DNA of 64,000 nucleotides, taken from positions 40,687-104,686 of the forward strand of contig NZ_JAAATR010000017.1 in assembly GCF_009907385.1 (NCBI RefSeq). Direction: 5' to 3'. This DNA is from Atlantibacter hermannii (GTDB lineage: Bacteria > Pseudomonadota > Gammaproteobacteria > Enterobacterales > Enterobacteriaceae). The notes beneath the pieces are model-generated. The model ran no database searches, was not told the origin of the DNA, and was given only the letters and a program-made list of their open reading frames with translations. The translations under genes and the position numbers were made by a program. Below are positions 16,891 through 26,264 of this stretch, in pieces. Each line of letters opens with the position of its first letter. Position 1 is the stretch's first letter.

Positions 16891-18969
16891 TTACGCCTGG
16901 TTTTTGGCTTTGGAACGCGAAATGCGCGCTTCGCCAATCAGCCAGTCAAAAAGGAAGATGATGGCCAGCATCACCACAATCAAAATCGAACCGTAGGCAA
17001 TCGCCACGCCGTATTCGCCGTCTTCCACGCGGTTCAGGATGTAGGCCGTGGCCACGCGGGTGTCCGGCGTCACCAGGAACACAATGGCGCTGACGGTGGT
17101 AATGGCGCGCACAAAGCTGTAGATCAGCGCCGACAGGATCGCCGGGCGCAGCAGCGGCAGCAGGATATTGACGATGGTACGCAGCGATCCGGCGCGCAGG
17201 CTCAGGGACGCTTCATCCAGCGACTTGTCGATCTGCCCCAGTCCTGCGATCCCGGCGCGAATGCCCACCGGCACGTTACGCATCACCATGGAGATAATCA
17301 CAATCGCCGCCGTGCCGGTCAGGTACACCGGGGCGCTGTTAAACGCCAGAATGTAGGAAACCCCCGCCACGGTGCCCGGCACCGCGAAGCACAGCATGGT
17401 GGTGAACTCAATGGTCTTTTTGCCTTTAAACTGCTGGCGCACCACGATCCAGGCGATCAGCAAGCCGAAGATGGCGGTGATCGGCGCAGCGATCCCGGCG
17501 TACAGCAGCGTGTCGAGCAGCGAAGGCCATGCGCCGTCGTCCATGCCCTGACCGAACAGTTTGATAAAGTTATCCAGCGTCAGGGTGTAATCCACGCCCC
17601 AGTTAACGGTGAAGCTGCCGTAGAAAATGCTGCCGTACAGCAGGGCGTTGAAGGCGATCCACACCGCCAGCAGGCCGATCACGCTCCACACCAGCGCCAC
17701 CGGCAGCGGCTGCACGTCGCCGCGATAGGATTTACCGGAAACGGTGACGTAAGAGCGTTTGCCAATCCACATGTACTGGATGCAGAACACCAGCAGGGAG
17801 AACAGCAGCAGGAACACGCCGAGGGTACTGGCCGCCTGATAGTCGAGCTGCGAGCCGGTGATGTAGAAGTAAATTTGCGTCGCCAGCACGTCGAAGTTGC
17901 CGCCGAGCACCAGCGGGTTACTGAAGTCCGCCAGCGATTGCACCACCACGATCAAAAAGGCGTTGGCCATGGCCGGTTTCAACAGCGGCATAAACACCGA
18001 GACAAAGGTCTGCCAGCGGTTGGCGCGCAGCGTGTAGGAGGCTTCCTCCAGCGACGGGTGAATGGTTTTAATCGCGCCGTCGAGGATCATAAACGCCATC
18101 GGGGTAAACGCCAGCACCTGCGCCAGCCAAATCCCGGTAAAGCCATACAGCCAGTTGGTATTGGTCAGCCCGAACCAGTCGACCATTAATTCCGTGACAT
18201 AGCCCGAACGCCCCATCATCAGCGTTACGCCCAGCCCCACCACGAACGGCGGCGTGACGATCGGCAGAATCGAGAAGATGCGCCCGATAATGGCGCTGCG
18301 TTTGGCGATGCGGGTAGTGTAAATCGCCAGCACCAGCCCGAAGAAAGTACAGCCCACGCCCACCGCCATGGAAAGCATGATCGAGTTGGCGATAACCTGA
18401 AGAATATGGGCCTGCCCCAGCACCGCCATAAACGCCAGCGGCGCAAACTCGCCCACGTCGTTGGTGAACATCGGGATAAAGATCGCAATGCTCGGCCAGA
18501 CGATAAATACGCCGATCAGCGCGATAATGGCAATCAGCGAGCCGATAACAAACGGGTCGCCGCCGAGGAATTCCAGCCGGGTCAGCGCCAGGGTGGCGAT
18601 AGCGCCTAACGCGATAAACAGCACGATGGTGGCATAGCCCATGCCGCGCCCGACCAGCGTGGCGCTGATCACCACAAACGCCATGCAGCCCAGCGCCCAC
18701 AGCGCGTCAAACCAGTGGCGCGAGCGCTGTTCGCGGCGCGATTCATGGAAAGGACGCAGCAGCAGCACGCACGGCAACAGATACCACAGCACGCTGACGT
18801 TCCAGTGCGACCAGCCATAGGCGTCCAGGATCTCGTCAGAGGTGGATTCCATCAGGCCATAGTCCAGGCTCCAGCTCGGCAGCAGCGCGAACGCCAGCAG
18901 TCCCAGCAGCACCCAGGCGAAAATAGCCTCCCGCTTCTGCGCGGGACGCAAAAGTAATGTTTCAGACAT
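16891..18969 (-). CDS. afuB: ABC transporter permease, fused double-domain (AfuB-like)
   Basis: The 692-residue protein has about twelve or more membrane segments and two binding-protein-dependent permease domains in tandem, each with an EAA-type loop (EEASYTLRANRWQTFVSVFM near residue 320 and DEASLSLRAGSLRTIVNILL near 590). One gene thus encodes both halves of the channel, as in AfuB/SfuB. The stop is 15 bp from the afuC start. Confidence 0.88.
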   Translation of the reverse strand: MSETLLLRPAQKREAIFAWVLLGLLAFALLPSWSLDYGLMESTSDEILDAYGWSHWNVSVLWYLLPCVLLLRPFHESRREQRSRHWFDALWALGCMAFVVISATLVGRGMGYATIVLFIALGAIATLALTRLEFLGGDPFVIGSLIAIIALIGVFIVWPSIAIFIPMFTNDVGEFAPLAFMAVLGQAHILQVIANSIMLSMAVGVGCTFFGLVLAIYTTRIAKRSAIIGRIFSILPIVTPPFVVGLGVTLMMGRSGYVTELMVDWFGLTNTNWLYGFTGIWLAQVLAFTPMAFMILDGAIKTIHPSLEEASYTLRANRWQTFVSVFMPLLKPAMANAFLIVVVQSLADFSNPLVLGGNFDVLATQIYFYITGSQLDYQAASTLGVFLLLFSLLVFCIQYMWIGKRSYVTVSGKSYRGDVQPLPVALVWSVIGLLAVWIAFNALLYGSIFYGSFTVNWGVDYTLTLDNFIKLFGQGMDDGAWPSLLDTLLYAGIAAPITAIFGLLIAWIVVRQQFKGKKTIEFTTMLCFAVPGTVAGVSYILAFNSAPVYLTGTAAIVIISMVMRNVPVGIRAGIAGLGQIDKSLDEASLSLRAGSLRTIVNILLPLLRPAILSALIYSFVRAITTVSAIVFLVTPDTRVATAYILNRVEDGEYGVAIAYGSILIVVMLAIIFLFDWLIGEARISRSKAKNQA

Positions 18970-19023
18970 ACACGCCTCGTCGGCAGGGGGGAAAAAGCGG
19001 GTGAGGAGCTCACCCGCGTACGA

Positions 19024-20055
19024 TTACTTGCCCATCTTCACGTCATTGACCCACTTATTGATCAGCGCTTTACGCGTGTCAGTGGAGCCGTATTTGTCCA
19101 TGTCGTAGTTGATCAGTTTCAGATCGTCGAGCTTCAGGGACAGCGGCGAGGTTTCCGCCGTGGTGTTGGTCAGGATTTGGTAGGACTTGCCTTTCTTCCA
19201 CGCCAGCTCCTGGGCTTCTTTCGACAGCACCCAGTCCACGAACAGTTTGGCGTTGTCCATGTTGCGCGCGCCTTTCAGAATGCTGACGCCGCCAATCTCA
19301 TAGCCGGTGCCTTCGCACGGGGAAATCAGCTCCAGCGGCGCGCCCTGCTCTTTTTCCAGCGAGTAGTCATGCAGGAAGCCGATGCCGATGGCGGTTTCGC
19401 CACGGGCGGCGTTACGCGCCGGGGCAATGCCGGATTTGGTGTACTGGGAGATGTTGCCGTTGAGCTGTTTCAGGTAATCAAACGCCTGATCTTCGCCCCA
19501 CAGCTGCACAAAAGTTGCGAGCGCGGTGTAGGCCGTGCCGGAGCTCTGCGGATCGGCAATCTGGATTTCGCCTTTGTATTCCGGTTTGGTCAAATCCTTC
19601 CAGCACTTCGGCACCGGCAGGTTTTTTTCTTTCAGGCGCTGGGTGTTGACCCCAAAGCCGAGAATGCCCACGTAAACCGCCGACGACAGGTTGCCTTTCA
19701 CTTTGGCCGGATCGCGGAATTTCTCCATGATCTGCGCCAGGTTCGGCGACTTGTAGGCTTCCAGCAGACCCATTTCCCCGGCCTGGGACTGCGGATCCAG
19801 GGTGCCGCCGTACCATACGTCCGCCTGCGGGTTCTTCTTCTCGGCATCCACTTTCGCCAGGGTGCTACCCGAACCGTTGCGGATGAACGAGGTTTTCACG
19901 TCGTATTTCTCGCCGAACGCTTTGGTTTCCGCTTCACACATTTCATTGGTGGCGCTGCAATACACCACTAAACGTCCTTTAGCATCCGCCGCGTGGCTGA
20001 ATGTCGCCAGCGTCACGCCTGCGGCAATCAGAGCAGAGAGGGCTGTCAATTTCAT
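19024..20055 (-). CDS. afuA: periplasmic sugar-phosphate binding protein (AfuA-like)
   Basis: The 343-residue protein has a signal peptide (MKLTALSALIAAGVTLATFS, cleavage near HAADA) and a type 2 periplasmic-binding fold: VVYCSATNEMCEAE, TSFIRNGSGSTLAKVDAE, DVWYGGTLDPQSQAGEMG. It lacks the paired tyrosines typical of ferric-binding FbpA near the C-terminus, as in AfuA. Placement 15 bp after a UhpC-like gene supports hexose phosphate as ligand. Another phosphorylated compound is possible. Confidence 0.85.
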   Translation of the reverse strand: MKLTALSALIAAGVTLATFSHAADAKGRLVVYCSATNEMCEAETKAFGEKYDVKTSFIRNGSGSTLAKVDAEKKNPQADVWYGGTLDPQSQAGEMGLLEAYKSPNLAQIMEKFRDPAKVKGNLSSAVYVGILGFGVNTQRLKEKNLPVPKCWKDLTKPEYKGEIQIADPQSSGTAYTALATFVQLWGEDQAFDYLKQLNGNISQYTKSGIAPARNAARGETAIGIGFLHDYSLEKEQGAPLELISPCEGTGYEIGGVSILKGARNMDNAKLFVDWVLSKEAQELAWKKGKSYQILTNTTAETSPLSLKLDDLKLINYDMDKYGSTDTRKALINKWVNDVKMGK

Positions 20056-20070
20056 GTTGTTATCCTTCTG

Positions 20071-21408
20071 TCAGGTGTCTGGAGGTAAGCTCGCCGGGTC
20101 CGTGGCGTGATACTGGCGGTCCTGTGCGCTGATGCCCGCCATCAGCAGCGGCATCAGCAATAATCCAATCAACACGGCGGCCACCGACAACAGCACAAAC
20201 ATGCCGGACCAGCCGTACACTTCGGTGAGTTTCGACAGCGGCCAACCGGCTAGCGCCGCCCCTAAGTAGGCAAACAGGCCGAGAAAACCGGTAATCGAGC
20301 CCGCGGCCCCTTTATGACCGCATTCCACGGCCGCCAGACCAATCAGCATCTGCGGGCCGAAAACAAAAAAGCCGATGGCGAAAAAACACATCGCCAGTAA
20401 CGCATAGTGATGTACCGGCGCGAGCCACAGCGCGGTGACCGAAACCATCAACCCGAGGGTAAACAGCAAAATCATCGGCGCGCGTTGCCCGCTGAACAGC
20501 AAATCCGATCCCCATCCGGCGAACAGCGCCCCCAGCAACCCACCCACTTCAAACAGCATCACCGTGGCGTTGGCGCTGAGTAAATTGACGCCGTGGGTTT
20601 CAGAGAGCCAGATGTTGCCCCAGTCGTTCAGCGCGATGCGAATCAGGTACACCAGCACATACGACCCGGCCAACAGCCAGATCATCGGGTTTTGCAGCAT
20701 GGTGGTGCGTAACATGGCCCACAGCGACATCGGCGGACTGCGCTCTTGCTGGCGCAGTTCCAGCGGGTCGTGCCGCCACTCTCCCACCCCCGGCAACCCC
20801 TCTTCGTTCGGCGTGCCGGGCAATTGCCGGTACAGCCAAACGCCTGACGCCATGCTGATGATCCCTGGTGTCAGCATCGCGGCCTGCCATCCCCACCAGT
20901 GCGCGGCCAGCGCGCTGATCAGCGGGATAATCGCCCCGCCGATGTTGATGGAGGTGTTCCAACATCCCCACCAGAAGCCGCGCTCGTTGCGCGAATACCA
21001 GTGGGTTAATAACCGTGCGCAGGGCGGCCAGCCCCACCCCTGAAAAAAGCCGTTCAGCGTCCAGATAATCAGCAACAGCGTCAGGCTGTCGCCAAACGCG
21101 AACAGCACGTTCAGCAGGCCGGTGGCAAACAGGCCGATCCCCATAAACGACCGCTGCCCGTGGGCGTCATGCCACAATCCCGCCGCGAATTTCGACAGCC
21201 CGTAGGAGAGATAAAACAGCGATCCCAACAGGCCGATATCGCTTTTGCTCAACCCTAAATCGAGCTGGAGCGCGGGCAGGATGAAATTCAGGCTTTTGCG
21301 CGTCAGGTAAAACGCCGCATAGCCGACGATCATCACCAACAGCAGCTGCGGCCTGACGGCGCGATAACGTTTTGCGATTTCTGCGTTGGACATAGTCAGG
21401 TGGTCCAT
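20071..21408 (-). CDS. UhpC-like sensor of the organophosphate:phosphate antiporter family
   Basis: The 445-residue major facilitator protein has twelve membrane segments and GlpT/UhpT/UhpC features (AAFYLTRKSLNFILPALQLD near residue 30, LSKSDIGLLGSLFYLSYGLS). Because it stands downstream of a UhpB/UhpA-like pair, a sensory role like UhpC (external glucose-6-phosphate sensing) is more likely than bulk transport, which the afu-like genes supply. Transport remains possible. It precedes afuA by only 15 bp. Confidence 0.83.
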   Translation of the reverse strand: MDHLTMSNAEIAKRYRAVRPQLLLVMIVGYAAFYLTRKSLNFILPALQLDLGLSKSDIGLLGSLFYLSYGLSKFAAGLWHDAHGQRSFMGIGLFATGLLNVLFAFGDSLTLLLIIWTLNGFFQGWGWPPCARLLTHWYSRNERGFWWGCWNTSINIGGAIIPLISALAAHWWGWQAAMLTPGIISMASGVWLYRQLPGTPNEEGLPGVGEWRHDPLELRQQERSPPMSLWAMLRTTMLQNPMIWLLAGSYVLVYLIRIALNDWGNIWLSETHGVNLLSANATVMLFEVGGLLGALFAGWGSDLLFSGQRAPMILLFTLGLMVSVTALWLAPVHHYALLAMCFFAIGFFVFGPQMLIGLAAVECGHKGAAGSITGFLGLFAYLGAALAGWPLSKLTEVYGWSGMFVLLSVAAVLIGLLLMPLLMAGISAQDRQYHATDPASLPPDT

Positions 21409-21492
21409 GGCTGTCTCCGGCCAGTTGAATGTAGGAAATGGTCCGCGAAAAGGGATGAGAGTCGTTCCAGGGTGACTAAGACTTTTTCCTGG

Positions 21493-23034
21493 TTACAGCG
21501 GGTTTTGTGGCAAAAGTGTGGGCAAGTTAACAGTTACCCGCACGCCTGCCTGGCTTTCCAGCAGCAGTTCGCCGCCCAATGCCTGTACGCGCTCGCTCAT
21601 GCCCTGGATGCCAAAGCCCGGCGCGCGGCCCGGCGGGACGCCGACGCCGTTATCGCTCACCACCAGATGTACGAAGCCGGGCGACTGGCTGAGGGTGATG
21701 TCCACCTCCGTGGCCTGGGCATGTTTGGCGACGTTGTTCAGCAGCTCCTGCAACAGGCGATACAGGGTAAATACCACGGTTTCGTTATCCGGCGGCGCGG
21801 CGAGTTGATAGTGGAAGCGGCAGCGAATGCCGCGTTCGGGGAACGCGAATTCACGCACCAGATGGTGCAGGGCTTCATCGAGCGCCATTTGATCGAGTAC
21901 CGGCGGGCGCAACTGGCGCAACAGCTGGCGCGTGGAGTGGTGAATGCGCTGGGCCAGTTCGCTGATCTGCTCCCCCGCCATCAGCGCGGTGCGGTTATCG
22001 CTCACCCGCTTCACCAGCTGCGACTGGATTTGGATCGCCGTGATGTTTTGGCCGATCTCATCGTGCAGCTCCCGGGCCAGCCGCTTGCGGGTATCTTCTT
22101 CGGCATGGATCAGCTTTTCGGTGAGCGCCCGCCGCGCATCCAGTTCCACTTCCAGCCGCTGGCGATAGTGGTCGAGATTGCTGGCCAGCTGCTCCTGGCG
22201 GCTGATAGCGATGCCGAGACCGATGCCCAGCAGCGCCTGGGTGGAGAGGAAAATTTCCAGTTCCATTAAATCGCTAAAACCGCTGCCTACCTGGCGCGCG
22301 GTAGTGATCATCATGCTGCCGAGCAACGCCGCCAGCACCCCGCCCTGCCAGCCGAATTTCCACGCCATTACCACGTTGGGTAAGAACACCACAATCAGCA
22401 GCAGCCGTTCGATTTCCGGCGACAGCACCATCTGGGTGCCGATACCGATAATAAAAAACAGGCTGCACCAGAGGAGCAGCGAGGTGCGCAGCGGCGGGTT
22501 GCGGGTCTCCAGTCCTAACAGCTGATAGCGATGCTGCTGGCGTAAATAGTCAAAGACCAGATAGACAAACGGCGTCAGTAACACGCCGCCGGTAAACGAC
22601 GCCAGCAGGATCAGCGTGGCGCGGCTTTCGATAACCGGCGTCAGCAACAAGGTGTTGAGCAACGCCGACCCCGCCACCGCGCTTAACAAAAGCGACAGCC
22701 GTTGCCAGTAAAGCGGAAAGCGGTGCCAGAAATGCTGGGTCAGCAGCGCCGGAATAGCGGTGATAAACGGCGCGAGCGCCATTGCGCCGCCGTTGATTAA
22801 CTGCTCGTGCCACAGCCACAGCGACAGGCCGATTTGCGGGATAAACAGCGCCGGCCAGTAGCGGCGCGCCAGCAAAATCAGCAGCGCCAGCTGGACGCCG
22901 TGGGGCAGCAGCAGCGCCGCCTGCTGGCCGTTGCGGGTGAGGTAAAAACTGATGGTCCAGAGCATCAGCCAGCCTGGCCCCCAGGCGAGCATGATAAACA
23001 GCGACAGGACGATCTGGCGGAGAGAACGGCGCAT
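21493..23034 (-). CDS. UhpB-like membrane sensor histidine kinase
   Basis: The 513-residue kinase has an N-terminal MASE1-like region of eight membrane segments, then a NarX/UhpB-type HisKA_3 domain with the phosphorylated His in LARELHDEIGQN near residue 315, and a HATPase domain ending in DNGVGVPPG and GFGIQGM. The start at 23034 overlaps the response-regulator stop by one base (TGATG), indicating coupling; an upstream in-frame start is not needed. Confidence 0.92.
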   Translation of the reverse strand: MRRSLRQIVLSLFIMLAWGPGWLMLWTISFYLTRNGQQAALLLPHGVQLALLILLARRYWPALFIPQIGLSLWLWHEQLINGGAMALAPFITAIPALLTQHFWHRFPLYWQRLSLLLSAVAGSALLNTLLLTPVIESRATLILLASFTGGVLLTPFVYLVFDYLRQQHRYQLLGLETRNPPLRTSLLLWCSLFFIIGIGTQMVLSPEIERLLLIVVFLPNVVMAWKFGWQGGVLAALLGSMMITTARQVGSGFSDLMELEIFLSTQALLGIGLGIAISRQEQLASNLDHYRQRLEVELDARRALTEKLIHAEEDTRKRLARELHDEIGQNITAIQIQSQLVKRVSDNRTALMAGEQISELAQRIHHSTRQLLRQLRPPVLDQMALDEALHHLVREFAFPERGIRCRFHYQLAAPPDNETVVFTLYRLLQELLNNVAKHAQATEVDITLSQSPGFVHLVVSDNGVGVPPGRAPGFGIQGMSERVQALGGELLLESQAGVRVTVNLPTLLPQNPL

Positions 23035-23663
23035 CAATGCCCCGTCAGCAACTGATGTTCCAGAGCAAAATGCACCAGTTCGATGGTGGTGGCGCACTGC
23101 AATTTGCCCAGTACGTTGGCCCGGTGGACGTGAACCGTTTTATGGCTGAGATCGAGCTGTAGCGCGATGGATTTCACGCTCTCGCCGCGCACCAGCAGAT
23201 CAAACACCTCGCGCTCGCGGGGGGTTAATACCTGCAATACGCGGGCCGGCTCCGCGCCGCCGCGCAGCGCTTTTAACGCATCGGCGCACAGGTAATGCCC
23301 GCCAAGCCCCACCGAGCGCACCGCGTGCACCAGCTCTTCCGGGCCGCAGCGTTTGGTCAAATAGCCGCACGCCCCGGCGTCCAGCGCGCTTTGCACAAAC
23401 GCCGGGGTGTCGTAAATGCTGAGGATAATGGCGCGAAAACCTGGCTGGCGGGCGCGCAGACGCTTAAGCAAACTTAATCCGTTTTCATCGGGCATCGCCA
23501 CATCCAGCACCGCCACGTCCACTGGCTGGCGCGATAATACCGGCCATGCTTCGGCGGCGCTGCTGTACTGGCCCAGCACCGTAATGTCCTCTTCCAGGCT
23601 GAGTAGCTGGACGAAACCCGATCGAACGACCACATGGTCATCCACTAACACCACTCCAATCAT
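23034..23663 (-). CDS. UhpA-like NarL-family response regulator
   Basis: The 209-residue protein has a receiver domain (VVLVDDHVVVRSGF; phospho-acceptor Asp in VAVLDVAMPDENG near residue 54; conserved Lys in YLTKRCG) and a LuxR-type helix-turn-helix (LTPREREVFDLLVRGE, SHKTVHVHRANVLGKL). It is the first gene of the unit. The start at 23663 has GGGGAAGG upstream. It probably activates this operon or its own transport genes in response to external hexose phosphate. Confidence 0.92.
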   Translation of the reverse strand: MIGVVLVDDHVVVRSGFVQLLSLEEDITVLGQYSSAAEAWPVLSRQPVDVAVLDVAMPDENGLSLLKRLRARQPGFRAIILSIYDTPAFVQSALDAGACGYLTKRCGPEELVHAVRSVGLGGHYLCADALKALRGGAEPARVLQVLTPREREVFDLLVRGESVKSIALQLDLSHKTVHVHRANVLGKLQCATTIELVHFALEHQLLTGH

Positions 23664-23796
23664 GACCCTTCCCCTTGCTGAACCGCGCCATAATGCGCCA
23701 TCAGGTTCAGGTGGCAATATTCATGTTGGTAATATGTAACGGATGTAACAAAACGGCAAGCTACAGACCCGCCTGCCCCAGCATGAATGCAGACGA

Positions 23797-24549
23797 TCAG
23801 GCGTGCCAGTAGGCGACGGCGCGCACCCGCTGCTGATCAAGCTGGTGGGTATAGCCATCGGCCAGGCTTTTCGCCAGTTTGCCTTCCCCGGTGATCCAGA
23901 CGAAGTAATCATCCGCTGGCCAGGCGATGGCCTGGAGATGCCGCTCTAACGTCGCCACGTCATGGCCGACCACCCAGTCGATATTCGCGTCGGGCAAATG
24001 GGCCAGATAGTCTTTGCAGGCGTCACTGGCGACGCTGACGATGGCGCGGCATTGCGCCTGGACGCCCGCATCGCGCAGCGCTTCAAGACGGCGGCGCAGC
24101 GCTGGTAAACCGGACTCATCACACACGTAGAGCTGCCACGAATATTCCAGCGGCACCACCAGCGAACCGCGCGGCCCGCCGATGCACAGCGTATCGCCAG
24201 GACGCGCCGCCACGGCCCAGGCGCTTGCCACGCCGCCGTCATGCACCCAGAAATCAATCGTCAGTTGCTGGGTTTGTTCATCAAACAGCGGTGTGTAATC
24301 GCGGGACGTCGGGCGCGCATCGCCGGGCCAGACAATCCCCGACTCGGTGATTTCCGGCGGAGTAAACGGCTGGCCCAGCTCCGGGAAAAACAGCTTGATG
24401 TGATCGTCAAAGCCCTGTGAGGTAAAGCCCGCCAGCGCTTCACCGCCGAAGACGATACGCTGAAAACCGCTGACATAGCTGCTGCTTAAAACGGTAATTT
24501 CGCGAAAGCGCAGCGCGTTGCGCACGCGCTGAGGGTAAGAAGTTGTCAT
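23797..24549 (-). CDS. yqjH: NADPH-dependent ferric-chelate reductase YqjH
   Basis: The 250-residue protein belongs to the siderophore-interacting family: FAD-binding part YPQRVRNALRFREITVL and SRDYTPLFDE, NADPH-binding part with the C-terminal signature RVRAVAYWHA. YqjH releases iron from ferric siderophores such as ferri-triscatecholates in the cytosol. The ATG at 24549 is preferred over a TTG two codons earlier. It is divergent from yqjI, with a Fur box and a YqjI-type operator in its promoter. Confidence 0.95.
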   Translation of the reverse strand: MTTSYPQRVRNALRFREITVLSSSYVSGFQRIVFGGEALAGFTSQGFDDHIKLFFPELGQPFTPPEITESGIVWPGDARPTSRDYTPLFDEQTQQLTIDFWVHDGGVASAWAVAARPGDTLCIGGPRGSLVVPLEYSWQLYVCDESGLPALRRRLEALRDAGVQAQCRAIVSVASDACKDYLAHLPDANIDWVVGHDVATLERHLQAIAWPADDYFVWITGEGKLAKSLADGYTHQLDQQRVRAVAYWHA

Positions 24550-24570
24550 AGTCAATTCCGCTCGCTACGT

Positions 24571-24584
24571 TTAGATATATCGAA
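24571..24584. promoter_or_regulatory. YqjI-type operator in the yqjH promoter
   Basis: TTAGATATATCGAA matches 13 of 14 positions of the perfect palindrome found before yqjI (24750-24763), 22 bases upstream of the yqjH start. This repeated site explains joint control by YqjI. Confidence 0.8.
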
Positions 24585-24589
24585 TTTTA

Positions 24590-24608
24590 AATGATAATGA
24601 TTGTTATC
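24590..24608. promoter_or_regulatory. Fur box before yqjH
   Basis: AATGATAATGATTGTTATC agrees with most positions of the 19-bp Fur consensus. Iron repression of yqjH is known in E. coli. Confidence 0.8.
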
Positions 24609-24749
24609 TGAGCCGCTGGCAAGCTTTTTTTAGAGTGGATAAACGATTGGGCACGGATCGTTAAAAAACCAATAAATTACAATTAAAAACATAAAGTTAA
24701 ATGATTTCATCTTATTCATGGTTGCGTCATTTCTTTTTTTAGATATAAA

Positions 24750-24763
24750 TTAGATATATCTAA
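24750..24763. promoter_or_regulatory. YqjI operator before yqjI
   Basis: TTAGATATATCTAA is a perfect 14-bp palindrome 14 bases before the yqjI start. A partial copy (TTTAGATATAAA) stands just upstream at about 24738-24749. YqjI is a nickel-dependent autorepressor in E. coli. Confidence 0.85.
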
Positions 24764-24777
24764 TTAAGGAGGTAATC

Positions 24778-25344
24778 ATGAGACATCAACACCGGCATAC
24801 CCATCACTGTCACGCTCATGACGACGAACGCCATCATGAACCTTGCGAAAAACGCGGCCACGGCGGCGAAGGGCGTAAACGCCGCGCGCGCTTTTTTGGC
24901 CACGGCGAACTGCGCGTGGTGCTGTTAGATATTCTGACGCGCGGCGCGAGCCACGGTTATGAATTGATTAAAGAGATCGAAGCCCTGACCGGCGGCCACT
25001 ACACGCCCAGCCCCGGCGTGATCTACCCGACGCTGGATTTTCTTGAAGAACATGCGTTTATCGCGTTCAGCGATGACGACGCCGGACGTAAAAAAATCGC
25101 TATCACGCCGGACGGCGAAGCCTGGCTTAACGACAATCGCGAGCACCTGGAACACATCCGCGCCCGCATGACGGCAAGGGCCATCGGGCACGAGCTGCGT
25201 AAAAACCCGGATTTAAAACGCGCGCTGGATAATATGAAAGCGGTGCTGGATTTGCGGGTTAATCAGTCGGAAATCGACGCCCGGACGCTGAAGCGGATTG
25301 TTGGCGTGATCGACAAAGCCGCGCTGGAGATTGCCCAGCTGTAA
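24778..25344 (+). CDS. yqjI: PadR-family nickel-responsive repressor YqjI
   Basis: The 188-residue protein has a His/Cys-rich metal-binding N-terminus (RHQHRHTHHCHAHDDERHHE) and a PadR winged-helix domain (VLLDILTRGASHGYELIKEI; GVIYPTLDFLEEH). YqjI represses yqjH and itself and is inactivated by nickel. The start is preceded by AAGGAGGT. The operators in the divergent promoter agree with this role. Confidence 0.95.
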   Translation: MRHQHRHTHHCHAHDDERHHEPCEKRGHGGEGRKRRARFFGHGELRVVLLDILTRGASHGYELIKEIEALTGGHYTPSPGVIYPTLDFLEEHAFIAFSDDDAGRKKIAITPDGEAWLNDNREHLEHIRARMTARAIGHELRKNPDLKRALDNMKAVLDLRVNQSEIDARTLKRIVGVIDKAALEIAQL

Positions 25345-25364
25345 GGCCGCCGGACGGCGGCCTT
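25343..25364. terminator. bidirectional hairpin between yqjI and the aldolase gene
   Basis: AAGGCCGCC, GGAC loop, GGCGGCCTT: a perfect 9-bp stem overlapping the yqjI stop codon, between converging genes. The T tracts are short. Confidence 0.6.
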
Positions 25365-25370
25365 CGATGA

Positions 25371-26264
25371 TTACAAAAACATCGCCAAAAACGTCTCAAT
25401 GCCCTGACGATCTTCAGGCGTCAGCGTCCAGCCGGGGTGACGGCAATAGTCGCTGGCAATAATGCCCCGCTGCCGGAGGATGGTTTTCTCCACCTGAATG
25501 ATGTACTCGCAGTGGCTCATCCAGCGGGTGATCCACGGCAGCAAGCGCTGATGCAGCGCCTCCGCCTGACCAATGCGGCCTTCACCCCAGGCGCGATAGA
25601 TCTGCACATAAACTTCGCTGAATGAGCAGCCTGGCATCACGCCCTTCCCGCCCACCGCCAGCATTTGCAGCATGTACAGCCCGGCATAGCCGTTGAGCAC
25701 ATGAGCGCCCGGCGCCTGCTGCAAAAACGCGCGGGTGTAGTCCACCGGCGGATTGCATTCGATTTTAAATACCGCATGCGGATAGCGCTGCGCCACCTGA
25801 GCCAGTTCTTCCGGCGGTATCGGCAGGCCGGTTTCACCTGGGGCGTACTGCACCATCACCGGGATAGTCACCGCCTCCAGCACCTGGTTGATATGGCTCG
25901 CCACCGCCTGCGGGCCGGGCTTCAGGAAAAACGGCGGCAGCAGCATCAGCGCATCCGCGCCCATTTGCTGGTAGCGCCGCGCGCGCTTCACCGCCAGTTC
26001 GGTTGAATGATCGGTAACCGACATGGCGCGAAACACCCCGCTGCCCGCGAGATCGCTGATAAACCGTGCAGCCAGACGTTCGCGCTCGTCATCCGACAGT
26101 TTGGGGAATTCGCTGGCGATGCCGAACAGCGTGAGGCCGTCGATACCGGTCCCCGCCAGATGCCCCAGCATATTGCTGAAGCTGGTTTCGTCCAGCTCGC
26201 CGTCGGCGCGAAACGGCACCGCGGCGATAGGGTTTACGCCTTTAATGGCGGCAACGCTGCTCAC
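25371..26264 (-). CDS. dihydrodipicolinate synthase/N-acetylneuraminate lyase family aldolase
   Basis: The 297-residue TIM-barrel protein has the family's Schiff-base Lys in [10 protein letters not shown] near residue 167 and the catalytic Tyr in MVQYAPGE near 139; the usual GTTGE motif is GIASEF. Lysine biosynthesis is unlikely, since it is coupled by ATGA-type overlap with a sugar-acid dehydratase gene. In E. coli, YagE/YjhH of this family cleave 2-keto-3-deoxy-sugar acids made by IlvD-like dehydratases, so a similar retro-aldol role is likely. Confidence 0.85.
   Translation of the reverse strand: MSSVAAIKGVNPIAAVPFRADGELDETSFSNMLGHLAGTGIDGLTLFGIASEFPKLSDDERERLAARFISDLAGSGVFRAMSVTDHSTELAVKRARRYQQMGADALMLLPPFFLKPGPQAVASHINQVLEAVTIPVMVQYAPGETGLPIPPEELAQVAQRYPHAVFKIECNPPVDYTRAFLQQAPGAHVLNGYAGLYMLQMLAVGGKGVMPGCSFSEVYVQIYRAWGEGRIGQAEALHQRLLPWITRWMSHCEYIIQVEKTILRQRGIIASDYCRHPGWTLTPEDRQGIETFLAMFL

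Noticed and set aside
19024..20055. Ferric-iron binding protein (FbpA/SfuA) identity
   Set aside because: The UhpABC-like context and AfuA-like sequence favour sugar phosphates; the tyrosine pair expected for iron was not evident. It is not fully excluded.
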